Of a DNA stretch of 64,000 nucleotides, positions 1 to 9,756 are shown piece by piece (positions within the stretch are counted from its first letter, which is position 1; each line of letters starts with the position of its first letter). Under the pieces are notes generated by a model. That model worked only from the letters and a program-made list of their open reading frames with translations, did no database searches and was not told where the DNA came from. Location of the stretch: assembly GCF_039727615.1 (NCBI RefSeq), contig NZ_CP152474.1, positions 2,480,001-2,544,000 of the forward strand, given 5' to 3'. A program made the translations under genes and the position numbers. The DNA comes from Leclercia sp. S52. Its GTDB lineage: Bacteria > Pseudomonadota > Gammaproteobacteria > Enterobacterales > Enterobacteriaceae.

Positions 1-440
1 CCACCGTTTTCGGTTGGAAACAGGGGCAATCAATGGCCTGGCTTATCGAGCTACTGGACATAACCCCGCAGGGACAAAAGGTGGTTTACCGTATTCACTT
101 TCAGGACAGCCCGGCCACACCCCCGTGCGGGTTTCCACCCACCACGCTTGACGGTGAACCAACGGCTATGGATGTTGAGATCCTTGGCGTGGGCGGCTGG
201 GAGAACGTCAGAAACTACCCGGATGAGTTGCTGAGGCGCACCCGGCCCCGACTCGTCCTGCTGGGGCACTGGGAAAATTTCTTTGGCAACGATCTGCGCC
301 GCAAACCCACTCCACTCATGGGTCAGGATATTGAAAATATGCGTCAGGCCGTGGTTCAGGCACTGAAAGCGGACCATAACAGTGCCAGAGTGCAGATGCC
401 CGCCCCGCTTGATGACGTCGCGCTACCGCCGTCGCCCTAA
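1..440 (+). CDS. C-terminal part of a probable MBL-fold hydrolase (5' end outside window)
   Basis: The reading frame is open from base 3 and runs through the first ATG at 33 to a stop at 438-440, so the true start lies left of the window. About 145 residues are visible. Segments such as VGGWENVRNYP followed by LLRRTRPRLVLLGHWENFFGN resemble the C-terminal half of metallo-beta-lactamase-fold hydrolases, with a late His (GHWENF) that could be a metal ligand. The N-terminal HxHxDH motif that would prove the family is not in view. The 3' end overlaps the convergent ABC ATPase gene by four bases. Function is a family-level guess only. Confidence 0.5.
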   Translation, partial: TVFGWKQGQSMAWLIELLDITPQGQKVVYRIHFQDSPATPPCGFPPTTLDGEPTAMDVEILGVGGWENVRNYPDELLRRTRPRLVLLGHWENFFGNDLRRKPTPLMGQDIENMRQAVVQALKADHNSARVQMPAPLDDVALPPSP

Positions 441-1475
441 CCCGCTAACACACACGCCTGCCCGTTAATCGCCAGCTGTACCGGCATATTCACCTGCCAG
501 TTTTGCCGACTGACCGTTTTGACCTGCAGCGCCTCGGGCCAGCCCGGCGAGGAGAGCATCAGGGTCGAGAGATACCCCGTAAAATCCACCCCAGCGATGG
601 TCACCGGCTGCGCGGGAGTGACGCCAGGTGCCAGAGGCGTAATCTGCACCTGCTCAGGTCGCAGCATGATGCGCTTCTCTCCGCTGGCCAGCGGGTTGTC
701 CACCGGGATATTGCCCAGAGGAGAGCTTGCTACCCCGCCGCTCACCTGAGCCCTGAAAATCAGCGCATCGCCAAGAAACAGCGCCGTGGCTTCATCTACC
801 GGATGGGAATAGACCTCAACCGGCGACCCTACCTGGGCGAAACGCCCTTCACGAATCACCGCGATCTGGCTGGCGAAGGAGAGCGCCTCCTGCTGGTCGT
901 GGGTCACCAGAATCGACGCCACTCCCGCGTGATCGAGCAGGTCCGCCGTGGCTTTGCGGGTGGCGGCGCGCAGGCCGGTATCCAGCGCCGAGAAGGGTTC
1001 GTCGAGCAGCATCAGCACAGGTTCCTGAGCCAGGGCGCGCGCCAGGGCCACGCGCTGCTGCTGGCCGCCGGAGATCTCGTGCGGCCAGTGATCTGCCAGG
1101 TCATGGCTGAGCGAGACCAGGTCCATCAACTCCGCTACCCGGCGGCGGTTATCCTGCCGCGATCCCTTCAGGCCGTAGGCAATGTTATCTCCCACCTTCA
1201 TGTGCGGGAAAAGCCCCCCCTTCCTGCGGCACAAAGCCGATCCCACGCTGATGGGCCGGAATAAAGGTGTGCTCATCAAACAGCGTTTTACCGTTAAGCA
1301 CGATGTGGCCGCTGTCCGGTGATTCAAACCCGGCAAGAATACGCAGCAGCGTGGTTTTGCCCGAGCCGGAGGGGCCGACGATCACCGTCCGTGACGACGG
1401 CATCACCGTCAGATCCAGCCCTTCCAGTACCGGAGTCTGACCAAACTTTTTGGAAATGTTCGCTAATTCAATCAT
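437..1475 (-). pseudogene. fbpC: Ferric iron ABC transporter ATPase, FbpC/SfuC type, frameshifted
   Basis: This is the ATP-binding subunit that would energise Fe(III) import with the permease and binding protein just upstream. Frame 1 (1475 down to about 1215) has the Walker A segment GPSGSGKTTLL; frame 2 (from about 1215 to 437) has the signature SGGQQQRVALARAL, Walker B LMLLDEPFSALD, the H-loop ILVTHDQQEAL and a TOBE-like C-terminal domain. The frames join at a run of seven C (1214-1220, plus strand). With six, the protein reads through PQEGGLFPHM and is about 345 residues, normal for the family. It starts one base after the permease stop, so it is translationally linked. Probably a sequencing artefact rather than a dead gene, because the transporter is otherwise whole. 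Confidence 0.85.
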
Positions 1476-1476
1476 C

Positions 1477-3051
1477 TTACAGGCCCGCTAATTTTTGCGA
1501 CTGTACATACAATATTCCGGTCAGCGGCAGCGAGATCAGCACCATCAGCAGGGCGTAAGGCGCTGCGGCGACATAATCGATCTCACTGGTCAACGCCCAG
1601 AAACCGGTGGAAAGAGTGCGCGTCCCCAACGGAGAGAGCAGCAGCGTGGCGGTGAGTTCGTTGGTGATCCCGAGGAATACCAGTGCCCCACCCGCTGCCG
1701 CGCCCGGGGCGGCAAGCCGCATGGTGATCCCCCAGATGGCGCTGGCCTGGGTTTTGCCTAAACTGCGGGCGACGTTCTCCAGCTCCTGTGGAGCCTGGGC
1801 GATCCCGGCGCGTAGATTCACCAGCCCGCGGGGCAGGAACATCAGCAGGTAGGCCAGGAACAGGGTGATTTCGGTCTGATAGAGGGGACGGAAATAGTGG
1901 ATTGTCACCGTCACCAGCGCCAGGGCGACAACGATCCCCGGCAGCGAACTGGTGAAGTAGTTGCACGCTTCCAGCATCCGGAACAGCGGGCGCGGATGGC
2001 GCACCGTCAGCCAGGTGACCGGGATGCCGGCCAGCATAATCAGCAAGGCACCGCCGGAGGCCAGCACTACCGTCTGGCGCAGCGACAGCCAGAGATCCGC
2101 CTGATTCCAGTTCTCGATGCCGCCCAGCCACAGCCAACGCCCCAGTACTCCGAGCGGCACCACCAGAGCCAGCACAATGACCACCAGGGAGAGCAGCTGG
2201 CCGACCAGACTCAGGGGCAGATTGAGCTGCAGGCGATGCTGCTCCCGCGGCGCGCCTGAGCCCACCCGGGCGTACCGCGCTTTGCCGCGCGTCGTTCCTT
2301 CAAGGGTGAGGAACAGCAGACAGCACAGCGCCAGTACGCCCGCCAGCATATTGGCCGCCGGACCGCTGAAGGTGGACTGGAACTGATCGTAAATGGCGGT
2401 GGTAAAGGCATCAAAACGGATCATCGCGTAGAGACCGTACTCCGCCAGCAGATGCAGGGTCACCAGCAGCGCCCCGCCCCAGACCGCCAGCTTCAGCTGT
2501 GGCATCACAATGCGGAAAAAGACCGCCCACGGCGGGGTGCCTAACGAGGCGGCGACATCTTCCAGCGTCGGGTCGAGGCGGCGCAACACCGCCGCGACGG
2601 GAAGATAGATAAACGGATAGTAGGCCAGCACCGAGAGAAACACCCCGGCGCCCAGGCCGTGGATCGACGGCACCGCGCTGACCCAGGCATAGCTTTGCAC
2701 AAAGGCGGGGATCGCCAGCGGCGCGACGGCAAGGATCGACCAGATACGTCGTCCGGCCAGGGTCGTGCGCTCGGTGAGCCAGGCAAGCATCACTCCCACC
2801 AGCACGCTGAGCGGAACCGCGATAACCACCAGCAGCAGCGTGTTGCTGAGCAGCTCAGCCACGCGCGGGCGAAAGATGAGTGCCTTGACCGTTTCCCAGC
2901 CGGTGTCAAAACCAATGACCACCACGAAGGCCGGCGGGATCAGAGATAACAGTGAAAACAGTATCGCGAGCAAAATCATCATCAACGCCGGGCGGCGTTG
3001 TACACCACGCCGCCGGACTTCCGGCGTGTGGGTAATATTGACCACTGACAT
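1477..3051 (-). CDS. fbpB: Ferric iron ABC transporter permease, FbpB/SfuB type
   Basis: A 524-residue inner-membrane permease built of two homologous halves of about six membrane segments each, the usual FbpB/SfuB fused arrangement. Both halves carry an EAA-type loop that docks the ATPase: near residue 165 ([24 protein letters not shown]) and near residue 425 ([22 protein letters not shown]). The N-terminus is short and basic (RRRGVQRRP) before the first membrane span. It lies between the binding protein (22 bases upstream once that gene's frameshift is corrected) and the ATPase (1 base downstream). The substrate is inferred as Fe(III), from the cluster type and the Fur-like site. Confidence 0.9.
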   Translation of the reverse strand: MSVVNITHTPEVRRRGVQRRPALMMILLAILFSLLSLIPPAFVVVIGFDTGWETVKALIFRPRVAELLSNTLLLVVIAVPLSVLVGVMLAWLTERTTLAGRRIWSILAVAPLAIPAFVQSYAWVSAVPSIHGLGAGVFLSVLAYYPFIYLPVAAVLRRLDPTLEDVAASLGTPPWAVFFRIVMPQLKLAVWGGALLVTLHLLAEYGLYAMIRFDAFTTAIYDQFQSTFSGPAANMLAGVLALCCLLFLTLEGTTRGKARYARVGSGAPREQHRLQLNLPLSLVGQLLSLVVIVLALVVPLGVLGRWLWLGGIENWNQADLWLSLRQTVVLASGGALLIMLAGIPVTWLTVRHPRPLFRMLEACNYFTSSLPGIVVALALVTVTIHYFRPLYQTEITLFLAYLLMFLPRGLVNLRAGIAQAPQELENVARSLGKTQASAIWGITMRLAAPGAAAGGALVFLGITNELTATLLLSPLGTRTLSTGFWALTSEIDYVAAAPYALLMVLISLPLTGILYVQSQKLAGL

Positions 3052-4091
3052 CAGGCACTCACCGCTGCATTAATTAAAGAAGACCGGCCTGGGTCATCAG
3101 GTCGATGACTTTTTTTGTTGTTGAGCGTGGAAGGCTCAACCTTCGGCGCGTCCAGATCCTTCAACGGCACCAGTTTCGGGTTGGATTCGGCGTTGACGCC
3201 CACCGCGTATTCAAAGGCATCGTTAGTACGCAGGCTGTCCTGCCCCGCTTTGCCGGTGATCCACTTCACGAAGGCCTGAGCCTGCTGCTGATGTTTGCTG
3301 GAAGCCAGCACGCCGCCACCGGAGATGCTGACGAAGGCACCCGGATCCTGATGTTTGAAGTAGTGCAGCTGGGTGTTTTTGCTGTTTTCACCGGTTTTTG
3401 CCTGGTCGACAAAACGGTAGTAGTGGTAGATCACCCCGCCATCAATCTGCCCGGCGTTAACCGCTTTCATCACCGTGCTGTTGCCTTTGTAGGCCACGAA
3501 GTTGGTCTTCATCGCTTTCAGCCATTCCAGCGTCGCTTGCTCGCCTTTCAGGGCCAGTACCGCGCTGACGATCGCCTGGAAATCTGCTCCGGATGGGGAG
3601 GCAGCCCAGCGCCCTTTCCACTCTGGTTTCGCCAGATCCATCAGCGATTTCGGCAGCTGGGATTCATTGAGTTTCGCCGGGTTATAGACGAACACCGTGC
3701 TGCGCGCGGCAATACCGATCCAGCGGCCATGTTCCGGGCGATATGCCGGAGCAACCTGGTCGAGGGTGGCTTTATCCATCGGGGCAAAGAGTTTGGCGTT
3801 ATCGACCAGTACCATGGCCGGGGAGTTTTCGGTCAGGAAGACGTCGGCCGGTGAGGCGCTGCCCTCCTGTACCAGGGCGTTGCCCAGTTCGCTGTCGCCG
3901 CCGTTACGCAGCGTCACTTTGATGCCGGTCTCTTTAGTGAAACCGTCAACCCATGATTTGACCAGGTTTTCATGCTGAGCGTTGTACACCACGATCCCGT
4001 TATTGTTCTCCGCCGCACCGGCGATGGGTGTGAGCAAAACAGAGGAAATCATCACAGCAAGGGTGCAAAAAGACGATAAGCCATATTTCAT
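3051..4091 (-). CDS. fbpA: Ferric iron periplasmic binding protein, FbpA/SfuA type, altered C-terminus
   Basis: Periplasmic Fe(III)-binding protein that feeds the permease. It has a signal peptide ([24 protein letters not shown]) and then the FbpA pattern [19 protein letters not shown], with paired tyrosines (GVIYHYYRF) that in the family bind iron. The last residues after TLNNKK read [11 protein letters not shown].., unlike the family. A run of seven T at 3110-3116 causes this: with six, the end becomes [12 protein letters not shown] and stops at 3074-3076, giving 338 residues. As written, the frame runs on to overlap the permease start. First gene of the fbpABC operon, with a Fur-box-like site 78 bases upstream. 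Confidence 0.9.
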   Translation of the reverse strand: MKYGLSSFCTLAVMISSVLLTPIAGAAENNNGIVVYNAQHENLVKSWVDGFTKETGIKVTLRNGGDSELGNALVQEGSASPADVFLTENSPAMVLVDNAKLFAPMDKATLDQVAPAYRPEHGRWIGIAARSTVFVYNPAKLNESQLPKSLMDLAKPEWKGRWAASPSGADFQAIVSAVLALKGEQATLEWLKAMKTNFVAYKGNSTVMKAVNAGQIDGGVIYHYYRFVDQAKTGENSKNTQLHYFKHQDPGAFVSISGGGVLASSKHQQQAQAFVKWITGKAGQDSLRTNDAFEYAVGVNAESNPKLVPLKDLDAPKVEPSTLNNKKSHRPDDPGRSSLINAAVSA

Positions 4092-4168
4092 ACGTTAATC
4101 CTTCACAGAAATGAGCACATAACACCAGAGTGAACAGCGGGCGGATTAAATCACAACGGCATGGAAAT

Positions 4169-4187
4169 GATAATGAATATGATTACC
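4169..4187. promoter_or_regulatory. Fur-box-like operator upstream of fbpABC
   Basis: The 19-mer GATAATGAATATGATTACC matches 15 of 19 positions of the Fur consensus GATAATGATAATCATTATC. It lies 78 bases upstream of the fbpA start in the divergent space shared with the cytochrome bd operon, 245 bases from cydA, so control of the iron transporter is the natural reading. Binding is inferred from the match only. Confidence 0.7.
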
Positions 4188-4431
4188 GTTTTTAAATAAT
4201 GGTAAGAAATGTGGTCGATTGCGACTTTACTTCCATAAAAATCCTGAATCGAAACCATAGGTCACAGGAAGATTAAGAAAGCCTTAAGGCGGATTTCGGA
4301 ACTATAACAGGATAATGATTTCATCTTATTTCATTGAACTGTTATAGATAAATTCCCCCTTTTCTGTCTCTGATACTCAGCTTCCCACCTCATTACCATA
4401 ACAGCCACACCGATTCATCTTGAGGTTATGC

Positions 4432-5838
4432 ATGTTTGGCTTAGATGCGTTTCATCTGGCGAGGATCCAGTTTGCCTTTACTGTCTCCTTCCATATTATT
4501 TTCCCGGCGATCACCATTGGCCTCGCCAGCTATCTGGCGGTGCTGGAGGGGCTATGGCTGAAAAGCAAAAACCCCGTCTGGCGCTCGCTGTACCATTTCT
4601 GGTCGAAGATCTTCGCCGTCAACTTTGGCATGGGTGTGGTCTCCGGGCTGGTGATGGCCTACCAGTTTGGCACTAACTGGAGCGGTTTCTCGCAGTTTGC
4701 CGGCAGCATTACCGGCCCGCTGCTGACCTATGAAGTGCTGACTGCCTTCTTCCTCGAAGCCGGTTTTCTCGGCGTGATGCTGTTCGGCTGGAACAAAGTC
4801 GGGCCGGGACTGCACTTCTTTGCCACCTGCATGGTGGCGCTGGGCACCATCATCTCCACCTTCTGGATCCTCGCCTCCAACAGCTGGATGCAGACCCCGC
4901 AGGGCTTTGAGATCGTCAACGGCCAGGTGGTGCCTGTAGACTGGTTTGCGGTGGTGTTTAACCCTTCGTTCCCGTATCGCCTGCTGCATATGTCGATTGC
5001 CGCGTTTCTCAGCAGCGCGCTTTTTGTCGCAGCCTCGGCGGCATGGCACCTGCTGCGCGGCAACAATACTCCCGCCATTCGCCGCATGTTTTCTATGGCC
5101 TTGTGGATGACCCTGATCGTTGCCCCCATTCAGGCGATGGTCGGGGATATGCATGGGCTGAACACCCTGAAGCATCAACCGGCCAAAATTGCCGCCATTG
5201 AAGGCCACTGGGAGAACCCGCCCGGCAAGCCGACCCCGCTGCTGCTGTTTGGCTGGCCCGATATGGAGCAGGAACGCACCCGCTACGGTCTCGAAATTCC
5301 CGCGCTCGGCAGCCTGATCCTCACCCACAGTCTGGATAAGCAGGTGCCTGCGCTGAAGGAGTTTCCGAAAGAGGATCGACCTAACTCCACCATTGTCTTC
5401 TGGTCGTTTCGCATTATGGCCGGGCTGGGGATGCTGATGCTGTTGCTGGGCACCGTCGCCCTGTGGCTGCGCTATAAGCAGCGGCTTTACCACTCCCGGC
5501 CGTTCCTGTGGTTTGCCCTGCTGATGGGACCATCGGGATTAATTGCCATTCTCGCCGGATGGGTGACCACCGAAGTGGGCCGTCAGCCGTGGGTCGTCTA
5601 CGGTCTGCAACGTACCAAAGATGCGGTATCGGCCCATGGCGATCTGCATATGAGCGTCAGCCTGCTGGCTTTCATTGTGGTCTACACCTCGGTGTTTGGC
5701 GTCGGCTACAGCTACATGGTGCGCCTGATTAAAAAGGGGCCGCAGGAAGCCGAGTCCTTCCCGACTGAAAACGATGGCCGCCCGGCGCGCCCGCTCTCGG
5801 CCGCAGGCACTGAATTTACTACCAAGGAGACACCATAA
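4432..5838 (+). CDS. cydA: Cytochrome bd-type quinol oxidase subunit I, CioA-like
   Basis: Catalytic subunit of a bd-type terminal oxidase that oxidises quinol and reduces O2 in the inner membrane. 468 residues with multiple membrane spans. Visible family marks are the haem-ligand His near residue 21 (TVSFHIIFP), the His in FPYRLLHMSI near 186, and the GWVTTEVGRQPW block. It is shorter than E. coli CydA (522), which fits the short Q-loop, cyanide-insensitive (CIO/AppC-like) class. ATG 4432 was chosen because TTGAGG (4420-4425) is a ribosome site at the right distance; the TTG at 4420 would overlap it. The stop overlaps the cydB ATG (TAATG). Confidence 0.92.
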   Translation: MFGLDAFHLARIQFAFTVSFHIIFPAITIGLASYLAVLEGLWLKSKNPVWRSLYHFWSKIFAVNFGMGVVSGLVMAYQFGTNWSGFSQFAGSITGPLLTYEVLTAFFLEAGFLGVMLFGWNKVGPGLHFFATCMVALGTIISTFWILASNSWMQTPQGFEIVNGQVVPVDWFAVVFNPSFPYRLLHMSIAAFLSSALFVAASAAWHLLRGNNTPAIRRMFSMALWMTLIVAPIQAMVGDMHGLNTLKHQPAKIAAIEGHWENPPGKPTPLLLFGWPDMEQERTRYGLEIPALGSLILTHSLDKQVPALKEFPKEDRPNSTIVFWSFRIMAGLGMLMLLLGTVALWLRYKQRLYHSRPFLWFALLMGPSGLIAILAGWVTTEVGRQPWVVYGLQRTKDAVSAHGDLHMSVSLLAFIVVYTSVFGVGYSYMVRLIKKGPQEAESFPTENDGRPARPLSAAGTEFTTKETP

Positions 5839-6848
5839 TGGGTATCGATCTCTCCCTGATCTGGTTTGTGATTATTGTCTTCGCCACCCTGATGTATATC
5901 GTGATGGACGGGTTTGATCTGGGGATTGGCATTCTTTTTCCCGCCATTCAGGACCCCGACGACCGGGATGTGATGGTCAACAGCGTCGCCCCGGTGTGGG
6001 ACGGGAACGAAACCTGGCTGGTGCTGGGCGGTGCCGCGCTGTTCGGTGCCTTTCCGCTGGCCTACGCGGTGATCATCGATGCCCTGACCATCCCGCTGAC
6101 CCTGATGCTGATCGGCCTGATTTTTCGCGGCGTGGCGTTTGAGTTTCGCTTCAAGGCGACGCCCGCGCACCGTCCCTTCTGGGATAAGGCCTTTATCGGC
6201 GGCTCGGTGCTGGCCACCTTTACCCAGGGCATGGTGGTGGGTGCGGTGATCAACGGCTTTGCGGTCAGCGGTCGCGCCTTTGCCGGTGGTCCGTTCGACT
6301 GGTTCACCCCGTTCAACCTGTTCTGCGGCCTGGGGCTGGTGGTGGCCTATGCCTTTTTAGGCGCCACCTGGCTGGTGATGAAAAGTGAGAACCCGCTGCA
6401 GGGGCGGATGCGTCAGGTATCAAAGCGTCTGCTGCTGGCGCTGCTGGGGATTATTGCGGTTATCAGCATCTGGACGCCGCTCTCCCAGCCCGCCATCGCC
6501 GACCGCTGGTTCAGCCTGCCGAACCTGTTCTTCCTGCTGCCGGTCCCAGTGCTGGTGGTGGTGTTGGGCCTGTGGCAGTGGCGCAGCCTCAATAACCCGC
6601 ACAGCCACCATCTGCCGTTCGTGTTGACCCTCGGTTTAATCTTCCTCGGCTTTAGCGGGCTGGGGATTAGCATCTGGCCACATATCATTCCGCCATCGAT
6701 TACCTTATGGCAGGCCGCTGCGCCTGCGCAGAGTCAGGGCTTTATGTTGGTGGGAGCGTTATTCATTATCCCGATCATCCTTGTCTACACTTTCTGGAGC
6801 TATTACGTGTTTCGCGGCAAAGTCCAGCCTGGGGAGGGCTATCACTGA
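5838..6848 (+). CDS. cydB: Cytochrome bd-type quinol oxidase subunit II, CioB-like
   Basis: Partner membrane subunit of the oxidase, 336 residues. It opens with LIWFVIIVFATLMYIVMDGFDLGIGI, the diagnostic first helix of CydB with the MDGFDLG motif, followed by the conserved NSVAPVWDGNETWLV loop. About eight membrane segments can be seen. It begins inside the cydA stop codon and ends on the start of the next small gene (TGATG), so all three are translationally coupled. No CydDC assembly genes are nearby. Confidence 0.92.
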   Translation: MGIDLSLIWFVIIVFATLMYIVMDGFDLGIGILFPAIQDPDDRDVMVNSVAPVWDGNETWLVLGGAALFGAFPLAYAVIIDALTIPLTLMLIGLIFRGVAFEFRFKATPAHRPFWDKAFIGGSVLATFTQGMVVGAVINGFAVSGRAFAGGPFDWFTPFNLFCGLGLVVAYAFLGATWLVMKSENPLQGRMRQVSKRLLLALLGIIAVISIWTPLSQPAIADRWFSLPNLFFLLPVPVLVVVLGLWQWRSLNNPHSHHLPFVLTLGLIFLGFSGLGISIWPHIIPPSITLWQAAAPAQSQGFMLVGALFIIPIILVYTFWSYYVFRGKVQPGEGYH

Positions 6849-6976
6849 TGAATCAACCTGTCTGGAAACGTCTGATGTGGATGGTGATTATCTGGGGCGG
6901 CAGCGTACTGGCGCTGGCGCTGGTGGGGATGTTCTTCCGGGTGCTGATGACCGCAGCGGGGTTTAAGTCGCACTAA
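6848..6976 (+). CDS. Small bd-oxidase-associated membrane protein (DUF2474 type)
   Basis: A 42-residue protein with one hydrophobic helix (residues about 9-36, WMVIIWGGSVLALALVGMFF) preceded by MNQPVWKRL. Small single-span proteins of this kind (CydX in E. coli, DUF2474 proteins in CioAB operons) are accessory subunits of bd oxidases. The start codon overlaps the cydB stop, which argues it is a genuine third subunit. DUF2474 assignment is from memory of the motif W-x-R-x-x-W and operon position, not from a search. Confidence 0.8.
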   Translation: MNQPVWKRLMWMVIIWGGSVLALALVGMFFRVLMTAAGFKSH

Positions 6977-7029
6977 TCATGAGTTACTTGCCTATAAAGC
7001 AATAGAGAAATTCAAGGATAATAAATAAC

Positions 7030-7260
7030 TTACAGCGGCTCCCTGGTCCGGCTGAAAATCGCTGAGGCGTTGACCGCAGGCCGGGGCGAGGCGCATGGAT
7101 GCGCCGAGAGGGCGTGACCTACAGGGATGTAGGATCACGCCCGACCCGATAGCCGAAGGGAATAAGCCGAAGGCACCGCGAAGCGGCGATTTTCTTTGCC
7201 GGGAGCCGGGGTCGCCAGGGGGGGAGGCGGCGAGCCCCCCCTGGCACGTTCACAGGTTCC
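7030..7260. repeat. Hairpin-rich intergenic repeat block
   Basis: A non-coding stretch with at least three tight inverted repeats: GGCGCAT/ATGCGCC around 7090-7105; GGGCGTGA-CCTACA paired with TGTAGG-TCACGCCC at 7110-7142; and an 11-base perfect arm GCCAGGGGGGG (7214-7224) with CCCCCCCTGGC (7235-7245). It holds no plausible gene. Its compactness and position between operons look like a multicopy enterobacterial intergenic element, but copy number cannot be judged here because no second copy lies in the window. Confidence 0.6.
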
Positions 7261-7320
7261 GGTGATTCATAGAAGCAAGGAACGTAAGGTGAACGGAACC
7301 ACCTCTACAGCCGCATGTTT

Positions 7321-7357
7321 CCCCTCACCCTAACCCTCTCCCCATAGAGGAGAGGGA
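7321..7357. repeat. Short CCCTCTCC inverted-repeat element, copy 1
   Basis: CCCCTCACCCTAACCCTCTCC followed by GGAGAGGG (arms 7334-7341 and 7349-7356). The same element, with the same CCCTCACCC-AACCCTCTCC leader, recurs at 18646-18679, so it is a dispersed repeat. The remaining part of the 7261-7480 gap shows only the presumed yncJ promoter region. Confidence 0.7.
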
Positions 7358-7480
7358 ACAGTCCGGTGCCCCACTCATCAACACAATCTGACAAAACCTT
7401 TCCTGCCTTTGAAAAAGCGAATAATAACTCCACGTAACTATCGGCATGATGGCCGCTCAACGTAACCGGGTGGTGGCAGA

Positions 7481-7711
7481 ATGTTTACGAAAGCGTTATC
7501 GATAGTGTTACTGACCTGTGCGTTATTTTCCGGTCAGCTGATGGCAGGACATAAAGGGCATGCGTTTTTTTGGGTGAAAAATGTCGATCAGCAGCTGCGC
7601 CACGAAGCCGACAGCGATGAGCTTCGCGCCGCAGCGGAGGAGTCAGCAGAAGGCTTGCGCGAACACCACCACTGGCAGAAGTCGCGCAAACCGGATACTC
7701 ACTTTCTTTGA
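7481..7711 (+). CDS. yncJ: YncJ family small exported protein
   Basis: A 76-residue protein with an N-terminal signal peptide (MFTKALSIVLLTCALFSGQLMAG, cleavage near residue 22) and a charged mature part containing DQQLRHEADSDELRAAAEESAEGLREHHHWQ. The sequence closely matches what I recall of E. coli YncJ (DUF2554), also 76 residues and also next to ydcP. Molecular role unknown. Its end abuts the convergent rlhA stop at 7712. Confidence 0.85.
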   Translation: MFTKALSIVLLTCALFSGQLMAGHKGHAFFWVKNVDQQLRHEADSDELRAAAEESAEGLREHHHWQKSRKPDTHFL

Positions 7712-9676
7712 TTAACTGCCTTTACGCTTCGGCAGCGTTTTCAGCAGATCGTCGGGGCTGACGGAGGCCACAATGCTGCCCGGCTGCGGCATTTTGAAGA
7801 TGTGGTTTTTCATCTTACCGATGACGTGCATCTCACACGGACGGCAGTCGAACTTCAGGGTTAACACCTCATCGCCGTTCACCAGCTGCATCGGGGTTGC
7901 CTTCCAGCTCTTGATGCTGCCTTTCGCCTGCTTCGGACAGAGGTTAAAGGCGAAGCGCAGACAGTGCTTGGTGATCATCACCGGTACGTCGCCCTTCTCT
8001 TCGTGCGCTTCATAGGCAGCATCGATCAGCTCAACGCCGTAGCGCTGATAGAACGCCCGCGCCTTGTGGTTGTAGACGTTCGCCAGGAAGCTCAGATGCG
8101 TATCCGGGTAAACCGGCGGCGGCACTGACACCGCTTTGCGGCTGCCGCGCGGGTAATTCGCCAGACGGACCGCGTCCAGCATCTCTGCCGTTTCACGACG
8201 GAACTGATTCAACAGGCTGTTCGGAATGAACAGCGCATCCGCCAGATTGACCTGAATATCGCGGGCGTAATAGATCGTCTGACCAAGTTTTGCCACGCCG
8301 TCCTTCAGACTGTTCAGCGCTTTTTCGGCGTTATTGGCTACCTCAAACATCCCGTCGAGGGTATGAGTCACGCTGATGCCATCTTCACAGGTCATGGTGA
8401 GGATCAGCTGCTCTTCCCAGCCGCCAAGCTCGATATCCACCGCAATGCGACGTTCGCTGGAGGTTTTCAGCAGCGCCTGCTGCCAGTTGTGGTCGAGGTT
8501 GCGGTTCAGGGCCGCATGCGGACGTGCCTTATACAGGTCGGCGGGCATCTCGTTCGGCCAGACGCGGTAGCGGTTTTCAGCGGTTTTCTCAACCGTGTTG
8601 GCGCGGAAACCCACAACTTCACGTTTGATCATCACGTTCAGGCCATCGCCGTTCGCCAGCGGTTCGGTCACTTCTACGTCAAGATACTCTTTCGCCACCT
8701 TGAGCACTTCACCCACCGGCAGGCCGATAAATTTCGGTGAATCGAAGGCCCCGATGTCGTCTTTACGCGCATTCACGAAGTAGTCGGTGCTGCCGCGGTG
8801 GAAGGTCTTGTCGGTAGACGGAATAAAGAAGTGCTCGGTGCGCCCGGCGGAGCTGCGCGCCAGGCCTCCGCGATCCTCAATGATGGCATCGAGCATCTGA
8901 CGATAATGGGCGGTGATGTTCTTCACGTAGCTCATGTCTTTGTAGCGCCCTTCAATCTTGAAGGATTGCACGCCCGCGTCGATCAGCGCGCCCAGGTTGG
9001 CGGTCTGGTCGTTGTCTTTCATCGACAGAAGGTGTTTTTCAAAGGCCACCACGCGGCCCTGATCGTCTTTCAGGGTATACGGCAGTCGGCAGGCCTGAGA
9101 GCAGTCGCCGCGGTTGGCGCTGCGCCCGGTCTGGGCGTGAGAGATGTTGCACTGGCCGGAATAGGCCACGCACAGGGCGCCGTGAATAAAGAACTCGATG
9201 GTGGCGTCGGTCGCCTGGCGGATATCGCGGATCTGATTGAGGTTCAGCTCGCGCGCCAGCACGATCTGGGTGAAACCGGCATCGGAGAGAAACTTCGCTT
9301 TCTCCACGCTGCGGATGTCGCACTGGGTACTGGCGTGCAGCTCAATCGGCGGGATATCCATCTCGAGGACACCCATGTCCTGGACAATAAGCGCGTCGAC
9401 GCCGGTCTGGTACAGGTCGGTGATCAGACGCTGCGCCGGCTCCAGTTCATCATCATGAAGAATAGTGTTCAGGGTCACGAACACCTTCGCCCCGAAACGG
9501 TGGGCGAACGGCACCAGGTCGGCGATATCACGCAGGCTGTTGCTGGCATTATGGCGGGCGCCAAATCCAGGGCCGCCGATATAGACCGCATCGGCACCGT
9601 GAAGGATCGCTTCTCGGGCAATGGCGGCGTCACGAGCCGGGCTTAAGAGTTCAAGATGATGGGATGGCAGGCGCAT
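7712..9676 (-). CDS. rlhA: 23S rRNA 5-hydroxycytidine C2501 synthase (U32 family)
   Basis: RlhA (formerly YdcP) hydroxylates C2501 of 23S rRNA, using prephenate-dependent chemistry. 654 residues, U32 'peptidase' fold. Family motifs are the start HHLELLSPARDAAIAREAILHGADAVYIGG, the block ELNLNQIRDI, the cysteine-rich iron-sulfur segment CVAYSGQCNISHAQTGRSANRGDCSQACR (residues about 168-195), and late Cys in CRPCEM. Length and order match E. coli, where it also sits between yncJ and ydcN. Confidence 0.92.
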   Translation of the reverse strand: MRLPSHHLELLSPARDAAIAREAILHGADAVYIGGPGFGARHNASNSLRDIADLVPFAHRFGAKVFVTLNTILHDDELEPAQRLITDLYQTGVDALIVQDMGVLEMDIPPIELHASTQCDIRSVEKAKFLSDAGFTQIVLARELNLNQIRDIRQATDATIEFFIHGALCVAYSGQCNISHAQTGRSANRGDCSQACRLPYTLKDDQGRVVAFEKHLLSMKDNDQTANLGALIDAGVQSFKIEGRYKDMSYVKNITAHYRQMLDAIIEDRGGLARSSAGRTEHFFIPSTDKTFHRGSTDYFVNARKDDIGAFDSPKFIGLPVGEVLKVAKEYLDVEVTEPLANGDGLNVMIKREVVGFRANTVEKTAENRYRVWPNEMPADLYKARPHAALNRNLDHNWQQALLKTSSERRIAVDIELGGWEEQLILTMTCEDGISVTHTLDGMFEVANNAEKALNSLKDGVAKLGQTIYYARDIQVNLADALFIPNSLLNQFRRETAEMLDAVRLANYPRGSRKAVSVPPPVYPDTHLSFLANVYNHKARAFYQRYGVELIDAAYEAHEEKGDVPVMITKHCLRFAFNLCPKQAKGSIKSWKATPMQLVNGDEVLTLKFDCRPCEMHVIGKMKNHIFKMPQPGSIVASVSPDDLLKTLPKRKGS

Positions 9677-9756
9677 ACTTCGTCGTTATCCGTTATGGTC
9701 AAAATGGCGGCTATTGTAGTCAGAAGTATGGGCCAGTGAAACAGTTTTGCGTGCCT

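Noticed and set aside
503..1264. 253-codon plus-strand frame over fbpC
   Set aside because: Antisense shadow of the ATPase, with low-complexity Arg/Gln/His content.
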